Shown piece after piece: positions 43,889-51,529 of a DNA stretch of 64,000 nt (its first letter is position 1; the number at the start of each line of letters is the position of its first letter). The translations under genes were made by a program, and so were the position numbers. Source of the DNA: Hungatella effluvii (lineage in GTDB: Bacteria > Bacillota > Clostridia > Lachnospirales > Lachnospiraceae). The notes under the pieces are model-generated. The model did not search any database, had not been told where the DNA came from, and was given only the letters and a program-made list of their open reading frames with translations. The stretch is taken from NCBI RefSeq assembly GCF_003201875.1, contig NZ_QJKD01000014.1, positions 62,001 through 126,000 of the forward strand, written 5' to 3'.

Positions 43889-43899
43889 AAGCGGCCGCC
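43870..43899. terminator. Stem-loop between convergent genes
   Basis: GGCGGCC-A-GCTTC pairs with GAAGC-GGCCGCC around a CTTTA loop, with one bulged A. It covers the stop of the anion transporter and faces the end of the cardiolipin synthase gene at 43907. No T run is present on either side. Confidence 0.6.
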
Positions 43900-43906
43900 C
43901 GCAGTT

Positions 43907-45457
43907 CTACATAAGCGGTGCAAACAGCCGCAGCACGCGCCCTGCAAGCTTCTTATACCACGGATAATTCCGGCACTCCTCCAGAGTGATTACCTGGCTC
44001 TTGGCCAGCGTCTCCATAAAGTCCCGCTCCACATCCTTAATCACTTCGTTGCGGTAAATATAAGCCGCACACTCAAAGTGCAGATACAGGCTTCTGTAAT
44101 CCATATTGATCGTGCCGACCACCGCCTTCTCGTCATCGCTGGTAAAGACCTTGGCATGGACAAAGCCCGGCGTGTACTCATAAATCTGCACCCCCGCACG
44201 GATCAGCTCCTCATAATGCGCCTTGGCCAGCAAAAATGCGTACTCCTTGTCCGGAATATGGGGCATAATGATGATCGTCTCGACACCGCGCTTGGCCGCA
44301 AACTGCAGGGCCTGTACCAGTTCATAGTTGAGAATCAGATACGGTGTCATAATATGTACGTAGCTTCTGGCTGTATTGATGATATCGAGGTACACCAGCT
44401 CTCCTACGGTCTCCTGATCCAGGGGACTGTCCCCATACGGGATCACAAAGCCTTCCATGGACAGCTCCGGCGGGTAGAAAAATTCCGGATCCCTCAGATA
44501 CCGTCCGTAATCCTCCGGCTCTTTCTCCGTAATATTCCACATCTGGAGAAACATCATGGTAAAGCTGGTGACCGCGTCGCCCTTCACCATGATGCCGGTA
44601 TCCTTCCAGTGGCCGAAACGCACCTTCCTGTTGATATACTCATCCGCCAGGTTAATGCCGCCCGTAAATGCCGTGTGGCCGTCGATCACCAGAATCTTTC
44701 TGTGATCCCGGTTATTCTGGTAGGTGGACAGGGCCGGTCTGATCGGCGCGAACATCTTCGCTTTAATACCCTTGGCCCTCAATTCCTTGGGATAACTGTA
44801 CGGAAGGAGGACGAGGCAGCACATACCGTCATACATAAACCGGACTTCCACGCCTTCCTGTACCTTGCGCTCCAGAATCTCTAAGATACTGTCCCACATC
44901 TCCCCCCGTTCCACGATAAAATATTCCATAAAAATGAAGCGTTTCGCCTTCTCCAGCTCCTTCTTCATGTCCTCGAACATCTCTTCGCCCACCGGGTAAT
45001 ACTTCACATTGGTGTTGCCGTAGACCGGATAGCTGCCGGAGTTCTCGATATAGGCAGCAAGATTCGCGTTGCTCCTGCTTGTTTTTGCCAGCTGATCAAT
45101 GTAACGGGGATTCTGCTCCAGATACGGCTGGGTATCCGTGATATTTTCCCTCAGCCTTTTGTTAATAATCTTTCCTTCCCACTGCAGCTCCAGAAAGAGA
45201 TAGAGCAGCGTACCGAACACGGGAATCACCGTAATCGGAATGATCCACGCCAGCTTAAAGCTTGGATTCTCATCCTTATTTACGACATAGAGGATTACAA
45301 ATGCGCTGAGCAGTGTAAAGCCTCCGTAAATATAGACCATGTAATGACTCAGGAAGCGGAAACCTGCAAGCAGTATCGCTACCTGCAGCAGCAGTGACAT
45401 CACCACAAACGCAGTTCGTCCGAATATGATCCTCAAAAGTTTTCTAGCCTTCTTCAT
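43907..45457 (-). CDS. cls: Cardiolipin synthase (phospholipase D family)
   Basis: A 516-residue membrane enzyme that joins two phosphatidylglycerols into cardiolipin plus glycerol. Two N-terminal helices (about residues 10-60) are followed by two HKD catalytic motifs, HRKILVIDGHTAFTGG and HAKVFTSDDEKAVVGT. The length and layout match bacterial ClsA-type enzymes. RBS GAGGAGA precedes the ATG. It has its own promoter (45491-45519) and stands alone. Confidence 0.94.
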   Translation of the reverse strand: MKKARKLLRIIFGRTAFVVMSLLLQVAILLAGFRFLSHYMVYIYGGFTLLSAFVILYVVNKDENPSFKLAWIIPITVIPVFGTLLYLFLELQWEGKIINKRLRENITDTQPYLEQNPRYIDQLAKTSRSNANLAAYIENSGSYPVYGNTNVKYYPVGEEMFEDMKKELEKAKRFIFMEYFIVERGEMWDSILEILERKVQEGVEVRFMYDGMCCLVLLPYSYPKELRAKGIKAKMFAPIRPALSTYQNNRDHRKILVIDGHTAFTGGINLADEYINRKVRFGHWKDTGIMVKGDAVTSFTMMFLQMWNITEKEPEDYGRYLRDPEFFYPPELSMEGFVIPYGDSPLDQETVGELVYLDIINTARSYVHIMTPYLILNYELVQALQFAAKRGVETIIIMPHIPDKEYAFLLAKAHYEELIRAGVQIYEYTPGFVHAKVFTSDDEKAVVGTINMDYRSLYLHFECAAYIYRNEVIKDVERDFMETLAKSQVITLEECRNYPWYKKLAGRVLRLFAPLM

Positions 45458-45490
45458 CCTTTGTCTCCTCTCCTGTATAAATCATTACAC

Positions 45491-45519
45491 ATTATACACC
45501 ATGTGACTATAATGTGCAA
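45491..45519 (-). promoter_or_regulatory. Promoter of the cardiolipin synthase gene
   Basis: TTGCAC (45519-45514), 17-base spacer, TATAAT (45496-45491) on the minus strand. Confidence 0.78.
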
Positions 45520-45522
45520 CAA

Positions 45523-45563
45523 GCTGCGGGGTTCGCATTCTGTTAAGAAACGAACCCCGCAGC
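45523..45563 (-). terminator. Terminator after the O-acetylhomoserine sulfhydrylase gene
   Basis: Perfect 13-bp arms (45523-45535 and 45551-45563) around a 15-base loop. On the minus strand TTGTTG follows, a weak U tract. It lies directly upstream of the cls promoter. Confidence 0.72.
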
Positions 45564-45591
45564 CTGTTTTCAGTATGATTTACATCTGTCT

Positions 45592-46872
45592 CTATTCCAG
45601 TGCCTGGCGAATATCTTCGATAATATCATCCACGTTCTCAATACCAACGCTGAAACGGATCATCGAAGGATCCACACCCGCTTCCACCAGCTGTTCATCG
45701 GTCAGCTGTCTGTGGGTGTGGCTTGCCGGATGGAGCACGGAAGTACGCGCATCCGCAACATGAGTCACGATGGCGGCCAGCTTCAGGCGGTCCATAAATG
45801 AAACGGCCGCGTCGCGTCCCCCCTTCAGTCCAAAGGAAATCACGCCGCAGGTTCCGTCCGGCATGTACTTCTGAGCCAGTTCATAGTACTTGTCTCCCTT
45901 TAATCCCGGATAGTTCACCCACTCCACGTCATCGCGGGATTTTAAGTATTCCGCCACGCGCAGCGCGTTCTCACAGTGGCGCGGCACACGTAAATGCAGC
46001 GTCTCCAGGCCCAGATTTAAAAGGAATGCGTTCATCGGGGACTGGATGGAGCCAAGATCACGCATAAGCTGAGCCGTCGCTTTCATGATATAGGCCATCT
46101 TTCCGAATTTCTGTGTATAAATGATGCCGTGATACGATTCATCCGGAGTGGTCAGCCCGGGGAACTTCTCCGCATTCGCTTCCCAGTCAAAATTACCGCT
46201 GTCCACGATGCAGCCGCCCACGCAGGTTGCATGGCCGTCCATATACTTTGTGGTAGAATGGGTCACGATATCGGCGCCCCACTCAAACGGACGGCAGTTG
46301 ATCGGAGTCGCAAACGTATTGTCAATAATCAGCGGCACGCCGTGTCTGTGTGCTGCCCTCGCAAACTTTTCAATGTCCAGAACCACCAGGGCCGGATTGG
46401 CGATCGTCTCACCAAATACCGCCTTCGTATTCGGTTTAAATGCCTTCTCCAGTTCTTCCTCTGTCGCATCCGGATCCACCAGAGTCGAATCAATTCCCAG
46501 TTTCTTAAGTGTCACGGTAAAGAGATTGGTCGTTCCGCCGTAGATTGCCGCAGAACTGATCACGTGATCTCCCTCCCCGCAGATATTTAAAATAGAGAAA
46601 AATGACGCTGCCTGTCCTGAGGATGTCAGCATCGCGGCCACGCCGCCCTCCAGTTCACATATTTTCGATGCCACCGCGTCGTTCGTCGGATTGGCTAAGC
46701 GGGTATAGAAATATCCTTCATCCTCCAGATCGAACAGTCTGCCCATCTTATCGCTGTCATCATATTTAAATGTAGTACTCTGATAGATCGGAAGTACTCT
46801 GGGTTCTCCGCTCTTCGGCTGCCATCCGCCCTGAATACAAACTGTCTCTCTGGAACGCTTATTCTGGCTCAT
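45592..46872 (-). CDS. O-acetylhomoserine aminocarboxypropyltransferase (sulfhydrylase)
   Basis: A 426-residue PLP enzyme of the Cys/Met metabolism family, making homocysteine from O-acetylhomoserine and sulfide. The PLP lysine is in HSTTKYMDGHATCVGG, the phosphate-binding region in TSSGQAASF, and the C-terminal RFSVGIEN block is typical of MetY-type enzymes. No methionine genes flank it. RBS GAGGAAG precedes the ATG. A methionine gamma-lyase-like activity cannot be excluded from sequence. Confidence 0.9.
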   Translation of the reverse strand: MSQNKRSRETVCIQGGWQPKSGEPRVLPIYQSTTFKYDDSDKMGRLFDLEDEGYFYTRLANPTNDAVASKICELEGGVAAMLTSSGQAASFFSILNICGEGDHVISSAAIYGGTTNLFTVTLKKLGIDSTLVDPDATEEELEKAFKPNTKAVFGETIANPALVVLDIEKFARAAHRHGVPLIIDNTFATPINCRPFEWGADIVTHSTTKYMDGHATCVGGCIVDSGNFDWEANAEKFPGLTTPDESYHGIIYTQKFGKMAYIMKATAQLMRDLGSIQSPMNAFLLNLGLETLHLRVPRHCENALRVAEYLKSRDDVEWVNYPGLKGDKYYELAQKYMPDGTCGVISFGLKGGRDAAVSFMDRLKLAAIVTHVADARTSVLHPASHTHRQLTDEQLVEAGVDPSMIRFSVGIENVDDIIEDIRQALE

Positions 46873-46911
46873 GATTCTTCCTCCTGTGTTGTTAAATCAT
46901 ATTTTCTCCCT

Positions 46912-46940
46912 AGTTTATCACAAAATTTTCCATAATTCAA
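46912..46940 (-). promoter_or_regulatory. Promoter of the sulfhydrylase gene
   Basis: TTGAAT (46940-46935), 17-base spacer, TAAACT (46917-46912) on the minus strand. No T-box or SAM riboswitch fold was seen in the short leader. Confidence 0.6.
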
Positions 46941-46991
46941 TATCCAGACCATGGGAGTTGCGGAAACAATGTAGCAGTTCATGAAAACGTC

Positions 46992-47020
46992 TTGAACTCC
47001 TCCCTCATTTACAGTATAAT
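46992..47020 (+). promoter_or_regulatory. Promoter of the DUF362 gene
   Basis: TTGAAC, 17-base spacer, TATAAT. The start at 47063 lies ~36 bases after the transcription start; the in-frame ATG at 47027 lies too close to the -10 box. Confidence 0.78.
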
Positions 47021-47062
47021 ATCTAAATGGAAATTTTTATCAATCACGCACAGGAGGTGCAC

Positions 47063-48166
47063 ATGGATAAATCAAAGGTTTACTATACGAATTTTCACAC
47101 CACATTTTCAGAAAATCTGCCGCAGAAGCTAAAGAGGCTTATTAAAACTGCCGGCATGGAACAGATTGATTTTCAGAACAAATACGCGGCAATCAAGATC
47201 CATTTCGGAGAACTGGGCAACTTATCTTTTCTCCGTCCCAACTACGCAAAGGTCGTCGCAGACCTGATTCGTGAAAACGGCGGAAAACCGTTTCTGACCG
47301 ACTGCAACACGCTGTACGTTGGAAGCCGCAAAAACGCTCTGGATCACCTTGACACCGCTTACGAGAACGGTTTTTCCCCCTTCTCTACGGGCTGCCACGT
47401 TCTGATTGCCGACGGTTTAAAGGGCACCGATGAGGCTTTGGTCCCCATCGATGGTGACTACATAAAGGAAGCAAAGATCGGACGCGCCGTCATGGATGCC
47501 GATATCTTCATCTCCCTGACCCATTTCAAGGGCCATGAGAGCACCGGTTTCGGCGGCACCTTAAAGAACATCGGCATGGGCTGCGGTTCCCGCGCCGGCA
47601 AGATGGAGATGCATAACGCCGGAAAGCCCCACGTCGCCCAGGAGACCTGTGTCGGCTGTCACGCCTGCGAGAGAAACTGTGCGCACGGAGCCATCTCCTT
47701 CCAGGAGAAAAAGGCCTCTATCGATCACAATCGCTGTGTCGGCTGTGGACGCTGTGTCGGAGTCTGTCCGGTAGATGCCGTGGAGACAGACTGTGATGAG
47801 TCCAACGACATCTTAAACTGCAAGATCGCGGAATACACGTATGCAGTCGTGAAAGACCGCCCCTGCTTCCATATCAGCCTCGTTACAGACGTTTCGCCAA
47901 ACTGTGACTGCCACTCCGAGAACGATATCCCGATTATTCCCAATGTCGGTATGTTCGCCTCCTTCGACCCGGTGGCCCTGGACATGGCCTGTGTGGACGC
48001 AGTCAACAGCCAGCCGGTTATTGCGGGAAGCATTCTGGAAAAGCACGGCAGCGAGCACCACGACCACTTTACAGACGTTCACCCGGATACCAACTGGAAG
48101 ACCGCAGTAGAACACGGCGTAAAAATCGGTCTTGGAAATAAGGAATACGAGCTGATTAAAATTTAA
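47063..48166 (+). CDS. DUF362 protein with two [4Fe-4S] ferredoxin motifs
   Basis: A 367-residue protein with a DUF362 domain interrupted by a two-cluster ferredoxin insert. The cluster cysteines are in CVGCHACERNCAHG (near residue 196) and CVGCGRCVGVCPVDA (near residue 225). Flanking marks of DUF362 are THFKGHESTGFGGTLKNIGMG and the C-terminal FDPVALDMACVDAVN. The family is common in anaerobes and its substrate is unknown; it may be an iron-sulfur electron carrier or enzyme subunit. The start is the ATG after AGGAGGTGCAC. Confidence 0.88.
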   Translation: MDKSKVYYTNFHTTFSENLPQKLKRLIKTAGMEQIDFQNKYAAIKIHFGELGNLSFLRPNYAKVVADLIRENGGKPFLTDCNTLYVGSRKNALDHLDTAYENGFSPFSTGCHVLIADGLKGTDEALVPIDGDYIKEAKIGRAVMDADIFISLTHFKGHESTGFGGTLKNIGMGCGSRAGKMEMHNAGKPHVAQETCVGCHACERNCAHGAISFQEKKASIDHNRCVGCGRCVGVCPVDAVETDCDESNDILNCKIAEYTYAVVKDRPCFHISLVTDVSPNCDCHSENDIPIIPNVGMFASFDPVALDMACVDAVNSQPVIAGSILEKHGSEHHDHFTDVHPDTNWKTAVEHGVKIGLGNKEYELIKI

Positions 48167-48181
48167 ATACGGATCGCAATA

Positions 48182-48247
48182 AAAAAGAATGCCTGAAGCA
48201 GACCGGATCAACGTATGATCCCTGGTTTTGCTTCAGGCATTCTTTTT
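48182..48247. terminator. Bidirectional terminator
   Basis: 19-bp perfect arms (48182-48200 and 48229-48247) with an inner GGATC/GATCC stem. The arms end in A5/T5 tracts, so it ends transcripts of both the DUF362 gene and the PEBP gene. Confidence 0.92.
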
Positions 48248-48288
48248 AATAGATTTATCTCCGACCGATTTCCAGCCTGTTTCCTCTC

Positions 48289-48777
48289 CTACATCCCCCG
48301 CTTATACTTCCCGCATAGCTCCCCTTTTTGCAGCACATACCCTTCCATCGCCTTCAGCAGCTCCTTTTTCCCCGCAGTTCCATCCAGCGGAAGCAGGCAG
48401 TCAAGGACGTAAAACCGAAAAACATATCTGTGTGTATTCCTCACAAAAACAGGCTGCTTCGGTCCCCGGTATCTGTTTTTTCCATACCCGCGTCCCTGCA
48501 CGGCATTTCCCAGTTCTTTTACAACCGCTCCACAAGGGATATTTTCCGGAATCACGGCCATTGCCGGAAGATTCCAGATCAGCCAGTGATTATAAGCCGG
48601 GATAAACGGGATATCCAGATCATCCATAATCACGGCAACCGAGACCGCATTCTCACAGAGATTCTTTAACTCAAACCCCGGTGATATATCTCTGCCAAAG
48701 CCGGTATACTCCCTGGGTATAATTCCGTTATTCTCAAATGCCCGGCACACTGCCTTCAATTCCCTGTCGTCGCTCAT
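48289..48777 (-). CDS. YbhB/YbcL (PEBP) family protein
   Basis: A 162-residue protein of the phosphatidylethanolamine-binding/Raf-kinase-inhibitor-like family. Marks are SPGFEL, the DDLD ligand-pocket block (IMDDLDIPF), HWLIWNLPA and GYGKNRYRGPKQP. The bacterial members are cytoplasmic or periplasmic with no firm function. It overlaps the upstream LtaS-type gene by 4 bases (ATGA), so they are co-translated, an unusual pairing. Confidence 0.88.
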   Translation of the reverse strand: MSDDRELKAVCRAFENNGIIPREYTGFGRDISPGFELKNLCENAVSVAVIMDDLDIPFIPAYNHWLIWNLPAMAVIPENIPCGAVVKELGNAVQGRGYGKNRYRGPKQPVFVRNTHRYVFRFYVLDCLLPLDGTAGKKELLKAMEGYVLQKGELCGKYKRGM

Positions 48778-50717
48778 GATCCTTTCCCCTTTTCTCTGAC
48801 TCCCTCTCCCAGCGGAATCTTATCCCTTCCGATCTGCCACACCGTAATATCGGCATCTGTGACTTTTTTCTCCGGAATATTTCTGGCAATGATCAGTTCC
48901 GGCCACACAAATGTGGTCTCCACCGCCTTTCCGTCCAGGCAGATTCTGGAATATGGTGTAAAATTCTCGCCGTACACCAGAATATTGGAATCGTTATACA
49001 CAATATCATCAATGGTGATGGGATCGATTCCCATCTGTAAATCCGTGGTCTGGTAGGGATTTTCCCCGCCGTAGACCTCCCGGTCACCGTACAGAATATC
49101 ATATTCCAGCGCCTTCATATCAGCCAGATACGTCTCTTCATCCTCCATGCCGCCGTTTAAGTAGTTCTGATGGAACCGCATCATGGTCCCCTCGTGAATG
49201 CCCAGCATATCCAGCACGTGGGCGGCCAGCTGATACGCCTCCACATCCATTTTCTTCTTCGGGAGGTTCATGTTGTTCCAGACCACATACTCTGTCTGGT
49301 ACAGGGATTTGTTGATCATCTCATCTTCCGTCCATTCGAAGCTGGGAAGATGGTCACCATACATGACTAGCACGATCGGCTCCTCCCGCGTGCGAAGCGT
49401 GTTGACAAGAGAACGGATAAAATCATCCATCTCATTAATCTGCTCACAGTAATACTCGAAATCCGGATACTTTCCGTGCCCCTGAACCGATATGGTATAG
49501 ATAAAGTCCGGTCCTTCTGTGGAATCCAGCGTCTTAATGATCTCCTTGACCAGGATCTTATCCTTACACCAACCGGCCGGATTTCTCTCGATATTGTTCA
49601 TGTACTCAATGGGCGTAAACGTATCAAATCCGATCTGGGCAAACACATTGTTCCTGTCATAAAATGTCGCCTCATTGTTATGGATGGCATGGGCCGTATA
49701 TCCGAGATTTTTTAAATCGAAGGCTACGCTCTCACAAGAGGTCTTCTTCAGCACGGTTTTATAGGGATACTCTCCCGGTCCGAAAAAATCCAGATTCATC
49801 CCGGTGATGGCTTCGAATTCCGTATTGGCTGTCCCCGCCCCAACGGATGGCACATTTAAATACCCGTGAGGATAACTCTTCTGAAGACGGTGAAAAAATG
49901 GGATAGGATCGTAGTCCTCCTCCGTACCGGATTTAAGATTGCCCGTCACCGGATTCTTCTTCCACAGAAGCGGGTCGAAAAAGGACTCCAGCTGGATCAT
50001 GATGACATTCGGCTTCGTACTGGCCGAGACCGCATATGTATTTTCCGGAACCAGCTCCTCCGCCTTAATCACCTCGATCGTCTCCGTACCATAGTCCTCC
50101 GGCTTGGAGATTCCCGTGTTGAACATGGAATTGGCAAAGCAGTAGGGGAAACCGTACGCCTGAAACGCCGCTCCGATATTGCCGAACCGCACTGCCACCA
50201 GCCCGGTGTTCATGGCAGCTGTCGTCAGTCCCAGAATCACCGCCGCGCTGATCCCCACAGCCGCCGTGCTCTTGACGTAATTGACCTTTTCTCGGCTGAC
50301 CGGTGCAATCCGCCACACAAACACGCAGAATACCGTCACCACCACCAGGGCCGCCGCTATCATAACCAGCTGCATCCAGGTGAAATACGTGGTCGCAATA
50401 TTGGCCGCGTACTTGATCAGCCTGAAATCCGCCGCCGTAAACGGAGTCGTACGGAAAATCAGGAGTATCCCGTTCACGACTCCCATCCCCAGCCAGACAA
50501 TCGACAGCACGATTGCCCCAAACACCCTGCGCCTCGTAAGAAACAGCACTGTAAATGGCAGGGCGATAATGCATGTATTTAAAAGGAAGACCAGCGGACT
50601 TTCCAACACATAGGCCAAAAGCACTGATAACGACTTCCTGCTGATAAACTCGATCAATAAATTTAAAACAGCTGCCAGAATCACAATCTTCCCCAGCCGT
50701 TTCCCATATGCCTTCAT
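48774..50717 (-). CDS. LtaS-type sulfatase-fold membrane enzyme (polyglycerolphosphate or phosphoglycerol transferase)
   Basis: A 647-residue protein with five N-terminal membrane helices and an extracellular sulfatase/alkaline-phosphatase-fold domain (about residues 235-560). The catalytic threonine is probably in GAGTANTEFEAITGM, and metal-site residues are in QLESFFDPLLW, HNNEATFYDR, YGDHLP and SVQGHGKYPDF. The family transfers phosphoglycerol from phosphatidylglycerol to wall polymers. After the catalytic domain is an extra ~80-residue beta-rich domain (NILVYGENFTPYSRICLDG) resembling IPT/TIG folds. The start at 50717 has AAAGGAG upstream and is preferred over 50750. Confidence 0.9.
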   Translation of the reverse strand: MKAYGKRLGKIVILAAVLNLLIEFISRKSLSVLLAYVLESPLVFLLNTCIIALPFTVLFLTRRRVFGAIVLSIVWLGMGVVNGILLIFRTTPFTAADFRLIKYAANIATTYFTWMQLVMIAAALVVVTVFCVFVWRIAPVSREKVNYVKSTAAVGISAAVILGLTTAAMNTGLVAVRFGNIGAAFQAYGFPYCFANSMFNTGISKPEDYGTETIEVIKAEELVPENTYAVSASTKPNVIMIQLESFFDPLLWKKNPVTGNLKSGTEEDYDPIPFFHRLQKSYPHGYLNVPSVGAGTANTEFEAITGMNLDFFGPGEYPYKTVLKKTSCESVAFDLKNLGYTAHAIHNNEATFYDRNNVFAQIGFDTFTPIEYMNNIERNPAGWCKDKILVKEIIKTLDSTEGPDFIYTISVQGHGKYPDFEYYCEQINEMDDFIRSLVNTLRTREEPIVLVMYGDHLPSFEWTEDEMINKSLYQTEYVVWNNMNLPKKKMDVEAYQLAAHVLDMLGIHEGTMMRFHQNYLNGGMEDEETYLADMKALEYDILYGDREVYGGENPYQTTDLQMGIDPITIDDIVYNDSNILVYGENFTPYSRICLDGKAVETTFVWPELIIARNIPEKKVTDADITVWQIGRDKIPLGEGVREKGKGS

Positions 50718-50835
50718 GGCGGATCTCCTTTGTACCTCATCGTACTTCATTTCTTAAGAATCGGATTTAGTCTACCACACTTTACTTGAAATTTACATAC
50801 CTGTTTGCAAAATTTAGGAAAAATGTAAAAAACAG

Positions 50836-50926
50836 GTTACAGTTCACTCCCCACCAGGGACACTGCAGTCCGGTTCGGCCGGGCAGGCTCGGACTGCGGT
50901 GTCCCTGATGGGGAGTGAACTGTAAC
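50836..50926 (-). terminator. Very long inverted repeat, probable terminator
   Basis: Two 36-base arms (50836-50871 and 50891-50926) pair with only two mismatches around a 19-base loop. On the minus strand CTGTTTTTT follows, so it can terminate the zinc-ribbon gene ending at 50992. At ~36 bp it is far longer than the other terminators here, and it may be a repeat element put to that use. Confidence 0.8.
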
Positions 50927-50991
50927 AAAAACAGAGTGCCATACGGTCTCCCGCACAGCACTCCTGATACCTTCACTCTTTTTGATTATGT

Positions 50992-51471
50992 TTAATACTC
51001 TTCCGTCGGAACAAATGCGTCCTCTTCTGCCGCAGGAACGCCGGCTGGGCGCTCTGCTTCTTCCTCAGAAGCCGCCTGTTCTTCCGCAGCAGCATTCACG
51101 TCTTCGCTTTCCGCCGCTTCTTCCTTAATCGAAGCACCGCATTTGCCGCAGTATAAGGAATCCTTCGGAACCTTTGCGCCGCAGACTGCACAGATCCGGC
51201 TGCCTTCGCTCTGGGTCAGTTCAATCTCCAGGGCTGCGATACGTTCCCTGCACGCCTTGACAGCATCGTATACCTTGGCATAGGCCTCTTCCGGCTCACG
51301 GTTGGATTCGTAATAGATCCGTCCGATGGCGGCATAGGCTTCCTCCAGCTTCGTCTTCTCCGTGCTGATCTGCGTCTTTAACTGTATCGTCTCCGTAAGT
51401 GCCTTTGCCTTTGTGGCCACTTCTTTGCCGGTATCCGTAAGGGTCTTTCCCAATTCTTCCAAAAATGCCAT
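50992..51471 (-). CDS. Zinc-ribbon protein with N-terminal coiled coil
   Basis: A 159-residue protein. Residues 1-85 form an amphipathic/coiled-coil helix; a zinc ribbon follows with CAVCGAKV and CGKCGASI (cysteines near 94, 97, 109, 112); the C-terminus is a Glu/Ala-rich tail. Proteins of this kind are widespread in Firmicutes and of unknown role. There is no signal peptide. RBS AAAGGAGG precedes the ATG. Confidence 0.87.
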   Translation of the reverse strand: MAFLEELGKTLTDTGKEVATKAKALTETIQLKTQISTEKTKLEEAYAAIGRIYYESNREPEEAYAKVYDAVKACRERIAALEIELTQSEGSRICAVCGAKVPKDSLYCGKCGASIKEEAAESEDVNAAAEEQAASEEEAERPAGVPAAEEDAFVPTEEY

Positions 51472-51529
51472 ACGTAGTTCCTCCTTTGACTTGTCACTCT
51501 TATCATTTTATCGTCATTGGAGGAAAAAG

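Noticed and set aside
46873..46911. SAM or T-box riboswitch ahead of the sulfhydrylase
   Set aside because: The leader between promoter and ATG is only ~40 bases, too short for either.
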